Below are positions 10,566 to 23,900 of a stretch of 64,000 bases of DNA, piece after piece (position 1 is the stretch's first letter; every line of letters starts with the position of its first letter). The DNA comes from Anthonomus grandis grandis (taxonomy: Eukaryota; Arthropoda; Insecta; Coleoptera; Curculionidae), in contig NC_065550.1 of assembly GCF_022605725.1 (NCBI RefSeq), positions 3,658,001-3,722,000 on the forward strand, written 5' to 3'. A model generated the notes under the pieces. That model saw only the letters and a list, made by a program, of their open reading frames with translations, searched no databases and was not told the origin of the DNA. Both the position numbers and the translations under genes were made by a program.

Positions 10566-10687
10566 GAGAAGATTAAAAGTAAACTAAAACTACTTACAAA
10601 TCTCCTTATATACTAATGATGTAACTAATAGAGCGGAAAAGGCAATGAAGCATGGCCAAACAAATCGTAAACACTAACCAAACTATA

Positions 10688-11936
10688 CAAGGTGTTCGAA
10701 AAATAGACGGAGATATTTCAATGGGTTGGGTTGGGTAACAAAATATGAGAAAAAATTTCTATAAACATGGGTCCGGAAATGCAAATTTTTTAAAATACAG
10801 AGTGATAATTTTTTTTTTAATATTTATTTTTTACTAATACTCGTATTAAACAAAATATTTACTCGAATCTTTTGAAATTTGACAGTATTACGTGTTTTAT
10901 TAGGAGGCTAATTTAACCCTAATTAGATTCAAATTATAAGGTCCAGTGGCGTCCCGGGGGACATCTTAGCAAATATTTTGGCAAAAAAATGTACGGCACT
11001 GCCTTTTTTCAACTTTAATATTTGTTGTTTGATTAAGCATTTAAAGGTACAACTTTTTTGCTTCTTGTATTTTTTTCATATCTCACTTCGTTTTCGACAA
11101 AAAAAATAAATACCGTTTTGAATGTGGACCAATTCAATGGCCACCTCGCTCCCCTGACTTAAATCCAATTAATTTTTATTTATGGGGACACCTTAAAAGT
11201 CTGGTTTATGCTAGTCGATATAATAGAGAAACAATAGAAGAGTTAACAAATAAAATTGTAAATGCTTGCGAAGAAGTGAGAAATAGACCTCGAATTTTAG
11301 CTCGAGTGCGTCGTTTAATGATTCGTCGAGTGAGAAGGTGTACAGAAATGGATGGTTGACATTTCCAACATTTGTTGTAGTTGTTGTAGTTGTTGCAATA
11401 AAAAGCTCCTAGAAATGTTTTTGATTTTTTGTTTTCCAAGGCACCTGTATTTATTTACCAAAAATTAATAAACCAATTTTGTCCAGTGGCATGCAATAAA
11501 ACGGAATTTATTTTTTTTGTCGAAAACGAAGTGAAATACAAAAAAATACAAGAGGCAAAAAAGTTGTACTTTTAAATGCTTAATCAAACAGCAAACATTA
11601 AAGTTGAAAATAAAGGCAGTGGCGTACATTTTTTGCCAATAATATTTGCTTAGATGTTCCCCGGGACGCCACTGGACCTCATAATTTTAATCTAATTAGG
11701 GCCTAATTAGCCTCTTAATACAACAAGAAATACTGCCAAAGTTGAAAAGAATCGAGTAAATATTTTGTTTAATATTAATAAAAAAATTTTATTTAAAAAA
11801 AAAAATATCACCCTGTATCTTGAAAACTGTGCATTTCCGGACCCATGTGAACCCATGATGACCCATAGAAACTTTTTCTCATATTTTTTTACAAGGAATC
11901 ACGCATTGAAATATCTCCGTCTATTTTTCGAACCTG
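10688..11936 (+). mobile_element. Mariner-like element with ~430-bp TIRs, internally deleted
   Basis: The ends start CAAGGTGTTCGAAAAATAG and CAGGTTCGAAAAATAGACGG (complement), flanked by TA. Inverted similarity continues to about 11120 on the left and back to about 11500 on the right, including the ccagtggcgtcccgggg block. Only the 3' end of the transposase survives between the repeats (11123-11359). The 1249-bp copy is non-autonomous and could be mobilised only in trans. Confidence 0.8.
11123..11359 (+). pseudogene. Mariner-like transposase C-terminus
   Basis: This open stretch ends at TGA 11357-11359 and encodes WPPRSPDLNPINFYLWGHLK, the block holding the third catalytic Asp of this mariner-like group, then a 50-residue basic tail. 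No start codon or N-terminal two-thirds exist. The first residues run straight out of the left inverted repeat, so an internal deletion joined repeat to C-terminus. It is closely related in layout to the transposase at 58968-59963. Confidence 0.8.
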
Positions 11937-11939
11937 TAT

Positions 11940-12545
11940 AATTGACTATAAGGCATTGGATCTTTATCCCTGTTTTTGTGATTTTTGAATGTTTTTTTTG
12001 ATTTTTGAATATTGCTAAACCTTCGTATCCATCTAATTTGTCATCTTTTCTATGGACATGTCCGTGTCTTTTTATGCGCTGGAACTTGATATTTTTGACA
12101 ATACCACCATCGCCATAAAGCTGACTAATCTCTGCGTTTGTTCTGATGCTTTTTATTTTATTTTTTATGCTGAGTTTGTTCGGTTTGGATCGTGGTGGGT
12201 ACCAAACATTTTTCTTAAAATTTTTTCTCAGAACGTCTGAACGAAGTTTTTCTTCATTAGCCTTAGTAATTGTCAATATCTCGCACCCGTATATGATTAT
12301 TGGCATTATAGTGTTTCTATAGACTTTCACCCAGGTTCTTGAGATGTTTTTCGAGTTAAAAATGTTGTTTAGAGAGAACAGATATCGATTTGCGGCTTGT
12401 ATTCTGCATTTTATCTCCTCTGTAATGATGTTATCGGCTGTGATTTTAACCCCCAGCTGTTCTGCGCCTCCGTCTGTTTGTGCACATACCAGGTGCTCCA
12501 AAAAGGTGGTGCCAAACTTAAGCGGGTTGTTTGAGACATTATAGT
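11940..12545 (-). mobile_element. RTE-type LINE, RT C-terminal fragment
   Basis: The minus-strand frame 11899-12501 encodes LGVKITADNIITEEIKCRI, a MPIIIYGCEI block, TNAEISQLYGDGGIVKNIK and RIKRHGHVHRKDD. This is the thumb and C-terminus of the insect endonuclease-reverse-transcriptase (RTE-like) family. Only the 3' part is present. It abuts the right end of the mariner-like element at 11936. Confidence 0.75.
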
Positions 12546-13430
12546 AAACAATATTTGCATAGAAATCCCTAGTGAAAAATGAGCCGTTTTGGCTCCAGGT
12601 TCCCTTTTCGCTTAAAAAGTAGGTAACATCTGAATCTAAAATACGTCAATATCCTAGTACCTACTTTATTATTAACATAAGAATAATATAAAAGTTTACC
12701 GAAATTTCTCTCTGATGATGCGATATTGTTCCAGGTATAAAGTATTACGAATAATACATTTGTATATATATATATATATATATATATAAAAAGCTTGTCT
12801 CTAATAAAAAGTTATATCTTTTAAGTTTTGACCAACCATAGTGAAAATTAGTAAGAAATTAAAATATGGTGGCACAAAAAACTATAAATTTGTATAACTT
12901 TTATTTTTCTGATTTTAGACGACAAACATAAAAAATCTTATCCTAGGTACAAAGTTAGGTCATCAGAGTTAATTACTAGGCACATATTTAATTACTAAGC
13001 AAATTATACATTTAAAATCAGATGGTAAAATCACAATTTCATTCTAGTAATGAGATTTTTGAAGTTTTTCTAGTGTACCCTGAATACTAAGATCATGCTG
13101 ATAAAGTTCTCTCGACATTCTAAAGGGAGTCTTGAAAAAATAGCCATAGTTATCTAAATTAACTGGAATCCAGAAAAGATAAGCATAATATTAGAGTTCA
13201 TATATTAATATTAAATTTTATAATCGAATAATCGACAAAGTACCCATCTCGATGCACACCAATTCTAGAGACAAATTCGTAAAAGTTAATGTTACACTGA
13301 AGATCACATAGAAGTTGTAATATGAGCTCAGCCGCATAAGATCTCACCATGGATATGTTAATATGTAGATATAAAAAGCCTTTGGAGACTTTTCAAAAAA
13401 CATAGACTTAACGTTTCAAAATGATGACAT
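12546..13430. other. Unassigned sequence with short (TA)n run
   Basis: No gene is recognised. A (TA)n run lies near 12764-12788. The rest is AT-rich without recognisable coding potential. Confidence 0.4.
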
Positions 13431-14243
<813 letters not shown>

Positions 14244-15700
14244 CTTCTTTATTTGCTCATATATACCCAACAGCTTAGCATTGTCAAAAAGTATAGACTG
14301 TCAAACGCCAATAATTCAGTGCATAAAGGGAGACATTAATCTATCAGACTTTTACCTACATAACATAGCAAACAAAAAAAACTTACATTTTGTTCACAAT
14401 ATAAAACAAAATACAATTTTGGTTCGCATCAGAAATGCTCACTAAGTATGTATGAAACATTTGTTATACAGGTATGAAAGTATAATATTCGATAAATTTT
14501 GATAGACTAGGTTAAAGACTATTGTAGAATTCGTCCAATGAGTATGAACAGATTTCCCAAATCAGGTTTTTCGTTACTTGCTTAAATCTATTTAAATGTA
14601 GTTGTTTTATGGTTTCGGGTTTCGGGTATTGCATTGAAAAGTTTTATGGCATTAGTCATATAGCCCTTATGGGTCAGACTAAGGCGGTGTTGTGGAAGTA
14701 AGAGATTTCCCCCATGTCTGGTGTCATATAAGTGCCTACTATTTACTGTGCTAAATCTAGAGAGTGTGTTCTAGCAAACATCAGACATTGGTGAATGTAT
14801 AAGCCAAGCATTGTCATAATTTTTAAATTTTTGAATAAAGGTCTACAACTTTCTATTGGTTTTTTGTTTTCTAGAATTCTGAGTACCGATTTTTGCAACT
14901 TAAATGCTCTCTGCCAGTCAGTCGAGTTCCCCCAAAATAACAGTCTCTATGACAACTTTGATTGAAAAAGTCCCATATACGCAGTTCTACATACTACTGA
15001 AGGCGCCAATTGAACAATTCTGCGCAACAAAAAAAGAACCGACGAGAGTTTTATTGCCAGATCTATTATATGGCTCTTCCATGATAATTTATTATCTAGA
15101 TAAACACCCAGAAATTTGATCGCGTCTATTCTCTGATGTATTTGCCTTAAAGAGAAATTAACCACCTCTGTTTTATTTAGATTCAAACATAGATTATTGT
15201 CAGCAAACCATGCTTTTAACTTGTGAAATGTTGCACTAGTTCCGTTCTGTAAGGAAATCAGATCTGAATGCCGACTGAGAAGAGTTGTGTCATCCGCATA
15301 TTGTACAGACATCTGAGAAGCCTCTCCTGAGCACTTAATTAATAATTAAGCACTTAATAAAATTAATGGTAATTCATTTACATAAAGTAAAATAAAAGAG
15401 GACCCAAGATTGATCCCTGAGGCACCCCTGCTGTTATTGGAAGTATGGAGGATGTTCTTCCTCCCCAAGTCACCATTTGCTGACGCTCACAAAGGTAGGA
15501 CTGGATAAGTTCCAGGCAAATACCCCGGATACCATAAAAATCCAACTTGCTCAACAGAATATTATGCAAGACACAGTCGAACACTTTTGAGAGTTCGCAG
15601 AAAATTGCACCCGCTGTCTTGCCCGCCTCAAATGCATCAACCAGGTAGTCTTTGAAGGTGATAAGGTTGCAATTGCTGCTCGCGTGAAGAAACCAGCCAC
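14244..15700 (-). mobile_element. CR1/Jockey-type LINE, 5'-truncated
   Basis: Minus-strand frames at 15378-15584 and 14947-15312 encode reverse-transcriptase motifs in order: FDCVLHNILLSKLDFYGIRG, GVPQGSILGPLLF, VQYADDTTLL with an intact ADD, LNLNKTEVVNF and IKFLGVYLDNKLSWK. The 3' region down to the AAT array is untranslated or frameshifted tail. The endonuclease part is absent. It is inserted in the mariner fragment at 13431-14024. Confidence 0.8.
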
Positions 15701-16250
15701 ACTATTTGGTGGGCTGTATTCATTTGATTCGCAATTGCACGCGTGCTGGTGTTAGATTATTTAGCAATTCTGTTTTTAAATTTTTTTTGTCAAAAGCCAC
15801 TGTTCATGCAGTTCGTGGATGTTCTGTACCTCTTGATGGCTTAAACCTGCCTGTTTTTCATAATCGACGATGGACTGTAGTGAATGTTTTTCGAGAATAA
15901 TGTCGGTAAATATAAAAGCGCTTAGCGTAGAGCTCCTCAGATTCCCTGGTATTGCATGTTGCCTCGCTATAAATAAGATGCATATCAGAGTATTCTTCAA
16001 AACTATTTTGTGTTGTAAATAAATCGAATGTGAACCAACTAAGCTGATATTTTGACTAAAATGGCCAACAACATTAAGTTTAGGAATGCAATATTGATAA
16101 ATAAGAATTGAGAGACTTTTTTTCATAATCTGCATTACTGAAATTCATAATAAATTATTTACAGATAAAAGACTTTTAAAGAAAAATGACTCCACATGCC
16201 AAACGTCTTATTTAACAACATCCTTAAAGTACCACATTCTTCGAACCCTT
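15701..16250. other. Unassigned sequence upstream of the LINE
   Basis: A 119-aa minus-strand frame (15776-16135) is open but matches no family I recognise. The opposite 5' half of the interrupted mariner was looked for here and not found. Confidence 0.35.
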
Positions 16251-16419
16251 AATATATTTGGTCTTTCCTCTTTAATCTTGAGTTATATTTCTCTTGTAGC
16301 TTTTTCTATGCGATTGAAGACCTCTTTTATGTTGGTGTAGTCTTCAATGATGTCAATGTCATCTGCATATGCTAAAAATAGTTTCGCGCCATGGATATGC
16401 AAGAGTTGGGCAAAGTCAC

Positions 16420-16610
16420 CTCTACTCTTCCAATTCCAAATCGAAGAATTCCTAATCGAAAAGTTTTTCAGAAAGTTTTTGCAAATGCTCAGAAAACATG
16501 AATGTTTCCAAGCTGTAGAATTAATTCGAACGAAAGGCGGGACTAAATGTGGAAAATGAAGAAAATGTTCTGGATATGGTTGAAGAGAACCCGGCTGTTA
16601 GTACGGGGCA
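16420..16610 (+). pseudogene. Mariner-like transposase N-terminal HTH fragment
   Basis: Across one frameshift the plus strand gives NRRIPNRKVFQKVFANAQKT followed by an ENVLDMVEENPAVST block. These resemble the N-terminal helix-turn-helix region of the mariner-like group found elsewhere here. No other part of the transposase follows. It lies between pieces of the RTE element. Confidence 0.45.
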
Positions 16611-17114
16611 GCACTGTGATACTGGCAAGACAAGGTTCCGTTAACCCCTTCGTAGGCCCCTAACCTTGTCTCGGTCTTAGCAAGAAACAAATCTCCCAGC
16701 CACTGAATAATTGGGCCTGGAAAAAAACAAGAATTGGAGAAGGACAGCAGGATGTAAACAGGCCAAGGAAATGATACCAGACTATGACGGCTCTAAAGCA
16801 AGGCAACCGCTAACAAAGACTTGATGAAGTATCAAAGACTTGAAGGGAATCCTGACTGGGCACAACAGGCATCTACATCTTCTTGGTATAAGAGAAAGCC
16901 CACTCTATCCGAATTGCGGTACAGGGGAGAAAACTTCATACCACATACTAGGACTATACAACACATCTGTGATAGGTGGAGTCGCCTGAGAAGGAAAAGT
17001 TTCAGAGCAACGACACTCCAACGGGAAGATATGTTATTATACCCTATTATTTATTCGCACTCTATGTTTTCCGACTTCTATACATGCTTTCGTCATCTGG
17101 ATGAGTTTTCTTGG
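16611..17114. other. Unassigned debris inside the RTE element
   Basis: A 155-aa plus-strand frame (16821-17288) partly overlaps RTE sequence and is not recognised. The composition is less AT-rich than the surroundings. It is possibly another unidentified element fragment. Confidence 0.3.
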
Positions 17115-17504
17115 GATTTCGAATTCAATCGCGTTCTACAATTTGGATCTTTCAATGCAGTCGCTTGTTTCCTAAAAATTTATGAATACATGATTTTACG
17201 GTTAAACTTCCATCCTTTCTCTAGTCTCTCTGATCTGGGTGTAAGAACTTGGTCAATAGTGGATCTAAACTTCCTGAAATCTGCCTGATATTGCCCTAAA
17301 ACGTTCCTCGAGTATAGGGTTTGTCTATTCAGAACGATATTGGCTAGTACTGTGTAGGCCGAATTGATGAGTGAGATTCCCCCATAATTTGAGCACTTTG
17401 ACTTGTCAATTTTTTTGTGGATTGGTACTATGATGCTTTTTTGCCATTTCATTGGTATCTTGTTTTCATATCAAATTAATTAGTTGGTGTATTAATTTCG
17501 CTCC

Positions 17505-18035
17505 ACACTACGTCTTAGTCGACGACGTCTTACGAGAAAGAAATAATGACCATGAAACTCAAACAATATGGTAAATCTTGAGCAGTTTATTATTGAATTT
17601 GAAGGGACAATAAGGCGGTTAAAAGCCACTGGCCCATGTAAGTGAGGAAGATTTGGAATGCATCTTGATGCCACCAAGTTTAGAAACGGTCATCACAATC
17701 ATGGAAAACATCCTGCAAGATGTTTGGACTTTCGACTTGGCCAAAACAAAGTTTTGAACGGAATTTGAAAAAAGGAGAGCAAGCGACACCAGTATTCCTG
17801 AAACTCGGAGGCATGTTAATGAGGCAACTTTTTATACAACAAACACCCCAGTCACTTGCTACAGTTGTGGTGAACGAACGAGATTACTACAAGAGGGACT
17901 GAAGGGAGCCAGATATCAAGAGGAGGTGTTGGAGGTAACCACTTTTGGTCACAGAGGCCAATATAGAGGCAGCTATGGGGCAGCGAGAGGTCCAATTATA
18001 GAGGCTCTCACTCTCAGAGGGAACCAGTAAGCAGG
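17505..18035 (+). pseudogene. Copia-type Gag fragment with damaged zinc knuckle
   Basis: With small frame changes the plus strand encodes a Gag-like stretch: a QFIIEFEGTIRRLKATG block, SLETVITIMENI, WTFDLAKTKF, then TPVTCYSCGE, the start of a CCHC knuckle whose second half is shifted out of frame. This resembles the UBN2-type gag of Ty1/copia elements. It is a different lineage from the copia at 45680. No LTR or pol is visible, and it sits in the opposite strand sense to the RTE pieces on each side. Confidence 0.5.
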
Positions 18036-18939
18036 GGAGAAGATCAGGTTAGTGGCTATCTTGCAATGAGTCAAGAGGATTGGTTTTAATAGTTCTAATG
18101 GTATGTCATTCAATCCAACAGCCTTTAAGTTTTTTAAATTTTTTTACTACCTTTCGAACTTTTTCTATAGATTGGTTCTTCTACAGGGAGATCTGCTTAG
18201 TGGTATATATTTTCAATGTGCTTTTTTTGGAGTTCTATGTTTAGCAGCTTTTGGAAGTAGTTTTTGCATGTGTCCAACAGTTTCTGCTCATTAATTATCA
18301 TGTCTCTATTATCGCTTTTCAGCAACGGTACCAACCTGCTCTAATATTTTCGGTTTTCGTTTTTTATTGCGTGATAAAATTCTTTCGAAGCTAGTTTAGA
18401 TCTGATCATGTCATATTTTTGACGTTCATGTTCTTGTTTTTTTTCTGTTTTATATACTTCCCGGTTTATTTGCTAGGGTTTGCATATTTTTCTTGGTTTT
18501 TAGGCGTATCGTGCTGCATCATGGTTTTCTAGAAATGTCTGTTTTTTGTAGTTTTTGTTGACACTCATTAAGTCGTTTTCTTTTTGATTTTCCCGATGGC
18601 TTTTTCTGCCTCTTTTTTATCATTTGTTCAATATCCACAAGACTAACTTCAACGGATTTCTGTTCAACTTCTTGTTCGTATTTTTGTTGTTCTGCTGGAT
18701 TCTGTACTTTCTTTATATTCCAATGTGCGGTTCGGATAGTTTTTGGTTTTCTGACTTAATATTCTAATTTGAAGTTTTTACTTTTACCAGTAAATGATCT
18801 GTATGTCCGTCTACTTCATTACTTACTGACCAGACATTACTCCCATGTCTGGCGTTCACCACGACATGGTCAATCTGATTACGGGTTACATGGTTAGTGG
18901 ATACCCTATTGGATATCTTCATGAGGAAATACTGTGGAT

Positions 18940-19790
18940 CTTATCAGCATATTGCTGGGAGCCATACTATTTAATATCTACATGAATGGTATAAATGAGA
19001 TAGATTTACGTGGGAAGATAGTTTCCTATATGGTACTTCTGTGGTTTTCTATGGGAACACATGGGAAGATGTTAAATCAAAATTTCAACATGGTCAGGCC
19101 TTAATAAAACATTTTTAGACACCTTTAAACTCACTCTAAATAGCAAAAAATCAAAGTTCATTACATTTTCTATAAAGGACACCGGTAGACCAGATTTCCA
19201 AAATATTAAAGTCAACAATATAGACAATTCTATTGAACAGGTTGATTAAATTAAATACTTGGGTGTATACATAGATAAAAACTTAAAATGGGATCATCAT
19301 GTAATATATTTTAAAAAAATTGGAGCACTAATCCATAATTTTTTATATTCTTAGAGAAATTCTTTCAAGAAAATAGTGATTTTGATATATAAGGCTTTAA
19401 TTAAACCATTACTAAGATATGGAATATTGCTCTGGGGCGCAGCTTATGAAAACAGTATTGGTGCACTTAAAATTGTACAGAATTCAATCATAAAAATTAT
19501 GTTTAAAAAACCCAGATTGTTTTCAACTATTGAATTGTATAAAGCTGATATAAGTGATATTAAGATAATTTTTATTGCAACATGTTGTTCCTATATACAT
19601 AAACATCATTCTAAATAAACAATTACCAATCACCATTATCTATACTATACGGCTATTAATATTAAACCAAATTTAAACTGCGAATATTTCAGAAACTATC
19701 AATTTTTGGACTGGATAACCTTATACAAAGTTAACCTTATTTTTAATTATCTTTCTGAAAAAATATAAAAATAGGGGGTTTCCATTTTAA
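18940..19790 (+). mobile_element. Non-LTR retrotransposon RT fragment
   Basis: Plus-strand translation gives LGAILFNIYMNGINEI, a decayed position where ADDT is expected, YLGVYIDKNLKWDHHV, then the frame 19376-19618 with KALIKPLLRYGILLWGAAY and a KIVQNSIIKIMFKKP block. These are consecutive RT palm and thumb motifs. No endonuclease is present and multiple frameshifts occur. It probably belongs to the CR1/Jockey group. Confidence 0.65.
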
Positions 19791-20094
19791 AAAATTGACT
19801 TTTAATGATTTTTTCATTTTAATTTTTAATGCTAGTTTTTGACCCCCCTGTATCTTTTTTTTAGCCAAATATTAAAATAGTCTTTTAAAGTGGTCCTTCC
19901 TCTAAAATAAAACCAAAACTAACCAATAAATAAAGGCTACTAAAAGGGAGTAATCGGTAATTATGTTAGGGCTTATAAACATATTTTTTCACATGAAATT
20001 AAAAATATGTCAAAAACGGTTACACTTAGGTATAGGACATTATACACAAAATATACTTAGAATTTCACGTAAAAGCCAAAAATGTAAAAATATA

Positions 20095-20278
20095 CAGGGT
20101 GTTCCATTTAAAATAACGAAGTTGACATCTACTTCCGGTATAACCGGAAACGTCATAACTATCAAAATATTTTAGTTGTGTAGCCCCCATCAACTGTCCC
20201 ATGTTGCCAAATTTTCAAAATTTTTGAAAAATTAGTTTCCGAGATATCGATCGCGTCTATTCGTCGTAAGACACCCTG
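20095..20278. mobile_element. Mariner-type MITE (184 bp)
   Basis: The element is bounded by CAGGGTGT at 20095-20102 and ACACCCTG at 20271-20278, both flanked by TA. It has no coding capacity. The terminal octamer matches that of the mariner with long inverted repeats at 33606-36194, so it may be a short derivative of that group. Confidence 0.65.
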
Positions 20279-20640
20279 TATACTATGCATTATTACCTAT
20301 TAAATTGAATTGAATATTACCTAATATTGTTAGCTTTTTTTTCATTGTCATTTGATATATTGTGAAGACTATGTTGACCTATTATTGACCTTAAAATTAA
20401 TTTATATTTTCCCTATTCAATGTAAATCAAAATCATTGTTAAGAACCATGTAGTTGGTCGTTAGCCGCTTTTCCCAAGCTAGAATACTCGTCAGCCATGC
20501 CATTAGTCCGAGACAGCTTTGCCGACATCACAGAAACTAATTCACGTTTCTACCGGACTTTCGCGTCGATTTTTTTGGAAGTTTAAGTAACTTGTGACAT
20601 AATAATGACTGCAATAATAATAAATACGGGAACATCTGAT
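20279..20640. other. Unassigned sequence
   Basis: No coding or repeat structure was recognised between the MITE and the RNase H remnant. Confidence 0.35.
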
Positions 20641-20960
20641 TCGCAGATGTCTCTAGAATGGACAATAAGCCAGACGCAGGCTTTGAGAAGACCAGGCCAC
20701 TTGCTCGGAAAATACATTACTATTTTCTAAGCTGAGGTATTCGCTGTATTAAAACGCATTTTTGGAAATCATAAACCAGGAAATCTGCTCTAACAGCAGA
20801 GCCTAAATTAGGGCTATCACAGCTGATAAAGTAAAGGGGGGAATTTATCAGTGTGCTTGGCCACTCAGTTATCAGTGGTAACCAGGAGATAGACTTCCTT
20901 CCTAGACAGGAATCAGCGAAATTACTAATAGTCTATAAACCTACAATCAGCATAGCAAAA
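20641..20960 (+). pseudogene. LINE RNase H remnant (R1/I-like)
   Basis: Plus-strand reading gives LLGKYITIF, AEVFAVLKRIF and, after a shift, NQEICSNSRA, a run typical of the RNase H domain of R1/I/LOA-type LINEs. The frame is broken by stops and shifts. It points opposite to the R1-like RT on its right (21240-23060), so if both came from one element an inversion has occurred. Confidence 0.45.
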
Positions 20961-21239
20961 TATGTAGCTGGCATATTGCTAGTTCGATCGTGCCTAAAAT
21001 ATCTATAGCTATGCTTTCTGTCTGCTTTCTTAAATAATGTTTGTGCCTCAAGAGAAAACAAATACTACTAGTGATTTACTGATGCATGATACTTAAAATA
21101 CGAGCTCCAACCCAGAGTTTCGTTGGGAGGAGAAAGAAATAATAGACAAATCATCAAAGAATGTTTAGCACTCACAGGCTCTAGGACTTAATATCTAGAC
21201 AACATCTACAATTTATCTCCTCAAACTCAACTTCATTGT

Positions 21240-23060
21240 TTTTATCTCAATAACAGTCCTCCTTTCTGACGGATGCCACTATACTGGCGCTGCGTATGTA
21301 ATGATGGGTCTCACCATTGTGCTGTATACCCAGTGTATCATTTTTGGGGATAGTCACCATGATCTGCCGAACATTTTCTTGCAGTACGTCTTCTTGGCCT
21401 TGTTTGCATTGTTTATTACATGCTTCTTGTAGCTTAGTTTTATCTAGGATCAACTCTAGATATTTGACCTCATTTTCCAGTGTCAGGTATTTGCCTAGAG
21501 AGTCCTAGGTCTCTAATGAGTTCTAGTTTCCTCCTTTTTGTGAAGGCAACTAGGGTGCCCCTGCACACCTCGACTTTTACTGTGCTGCTGTTAAAACTCG
21601 CTGGCACTTTCCTATGGTTTAGAATTTTGTTGACCGAACCGCCTATCAAAGGATGTATACCTCGTGCATGTATACTAGCTATGGCACGGTTGATTGAATC
21701 ATATGACGTGTTTTCAAATGCTTCCCCAATGTCTAAAAAGACTCCTAGGGTGATTTCTTTATTGTTCAAAAATTGTTTGATCTTCTGGGTCACGATTCGC
21801 AAAATTTATTTGTTTGATAGGCATCTTGGTGTCGTTCCTGATATACCTTTTTATAAGATTTTCCACTGTTTTCAGGAGGAATGATGTAAGGCAGATTGGT
21901 CAAAAGGATTTAGGTTTCGCTTTTGTTGCGTCCCACTTTTAGTAGGAATACTATCTTCGCTTCCGTCCAACTCTCTGGTGTATGCGCCGTGGCTAGACTG
22001 GCCCGCATTTTTTGCATAACACGGGTAGCAGCAGTTCTTTGCCCTGCTGTAGCATGATAGGTATAATACTATTTATTCCGGGAGACTTAAATGGTTTAAA
22101 GGTGTCTATCGGCCCTTAACATTCTCGTAGATTACGAACTTTTTGGACAGTTCCCAGTTCTCCTTTTTCCCCCTGTTTGAAATGACAGGAATCGGGTATT
22201 GGGCCTGTGTTGATTGGAGAATTTTCGATCAAAGGAAATGGGCATTTAGCATTAGCCCAATAATTTCCTCCTCAGTTGCCGTATATTCTCCATTGGAATT
22301 TATGCACGAACCAAGACTATTGCCTTGTAGAATCTTGCGTATGCTGGTCCCTCAATTAGGGCCCTGCATAATCTCCTCCATCTTTCTTGTTTTGCCTTTT
22401 TTATGGCATCATTGTATGTGGTTAAGCTTGGTCTGTATTATTTCCACTCTCAGTTCTCTTTGCTTTGTTAAAGAGTTTACTTACTATTTGCCTAAGCTCA
22501 CTCAGTTCTTGGTTCTATCAGGAGGTTTTCCCTGCTTAACATCGTTTGCTTGGGAGACATGATTTTTTAAATGCATCTCTGATAGCCCCCTCCGAAAAGT
22601 GTGGTGTGCCTTGGCATCGCATCATATTAGAGGGTTGTCCGATCTTTGCTGGTCTGCCCGCCTCCGAATTACTGTATTATGAGGTGGTTTCCCTTGTGAT
22701 TAAGCGGATACTTTCCGCTGACACTATTTTTTTAAGTCGTAGATCTTTTCCGCTGTCTTAATTTGCAATTTGACCGCCGTCATATCCCTGTTGTAAAGCT
22801 CCCACAGCGGTGTGGTGTCTCTATATCTTTTTTTACAAAGACCTAGCTTCTTGGGTTGGGTCCCTCTTTTTGGTCTGTCTGACACAAGTCTTTCTTTGAG
22901 TTTACTTAATCCTTTTTTCTGGTCCCTGTAAATATACGGTTTCTGGATTAGGGCTATCTGAATGCTATTATCGGCAATATACTTACATAAGACCGAGGTT
23001 GGTGCGTTGCAATTAAGGTGTAAGTTTATTTGTATTTGTAATACAAATAACTTCTTTATC
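21240..23060 (-). mobile_element. R1-like LINE with deleted endonuclease
   Basis: On the minus strand, 23010-22920 encodes LQINLHLNCNAPTSVLCKYI and IALIQKPYIY, the start of an R1/LOA-type endonuclease. Most of that domain is missing. 21802-21470 encodes EITLGVFLDIGEAFENTSYD and EVCRGT, the RT palm and the RGTPQGG region, now frameshifted. 21453-21247 corresponds to the thumb. This is a defective internal-deletion copy. Confidence 0.7.
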
Positions 23061-23073
23061 TTGTGAGAAAGTT

Positions 23074-23900
23074 TCAAAAAATTTAGGGTTGTATCTGAAT
23101 GTCGAGTTGCGCTTTAAATTCCATATTAAAACCTGTCTACAAAAAGCATATACTGCGCTGCAGTTACTTTATCCTCACAGGCATTTACTATCGCAATCTT
23201 TAAAAATTAAGCTGACTGACACTTTATCTTTAAACCATTTTAACTTTTGTGATGTGGTTTACTCACCTTGTCTAGATTTCACTGAAATACAAAAGATTCA
23301 ACGGGTACAAAAATCTTGTTTAAGGTACATCTATGGAATTAGAAAGTATGAGCCGGTCTCTCATAAACTAAAAGAGTGTAGCTGGTTAAATAAGCGATAA
23401 ACGAAAAGATGCAAATTACATTCTTTGGTTTTATTTCAAAAAATTATACTTAATAAGTGTCCTCCTTGCTTAAGAAGATTAAATATCGACTTTCATAACT
23501 TAAATTTAAGATTTAAAGGGTTGTTTACTCTACCACCTCACAAGACCAGTTTTTTTTCAGTGACCTTTCTCTTATAACTTTTATCAGCTTTATAATGACA
23601 TTCCTATAGGAGTATGGTTACGTCTTATGTGATGCTTTGATCAAGGTTTATAATATGTATGTATGTATATATGTATTTCTTTTTGTACGTTTTGCTTAGT
23701 TTTCTGCGGGCAACAGTGGTAGTATATAATATTTTTGAATTGTATATTTGTTTTTGAATTCTTTTTTTTTTGTTTTCGGAGTCAGACTTGATCTTTCTTT
23801 TGATTATTTTTGGCTCCCTGAATCAATGACAAAATTAATATTATATATAATTTGTTTTATATTATTTAATAATTGTTTTATATGATTTACAAAATAAACA

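Larger units (their letters stand above)
16255..18985 (-). mobile_element. RTE-type LINE, interrupted by other fragments
   Basis: Three minus-strand islands give RTE motifs in correct order. 18905-18775 encodes NQIDHVVVNARHGSNVW (endonuclease), followed by KAVGLNDIPLELLK near 18130-18085. 17452-17180 encodes WQKSIIVPIHKK and CSNYGGISLINSAY (RT fingers). 16400-16260 encodes LAYADDIDIIEDYTN, the catalytic box. A copia-like gag fragment (17505-18035) and other debris (16406-17110) separate them. Frames are heavily degraded. Confidence 0.65.

Noticed and set aside
12764..12788. (TA)n run as a possible regulatory site
   Set aside because: A simple short microsatellite with no supporting context.
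22143..22761. 139-aa and 71-aa plus-strand frames
   Set aside because: They lie opposite R1-like LINE sequence coding on the minus strand and match no family.
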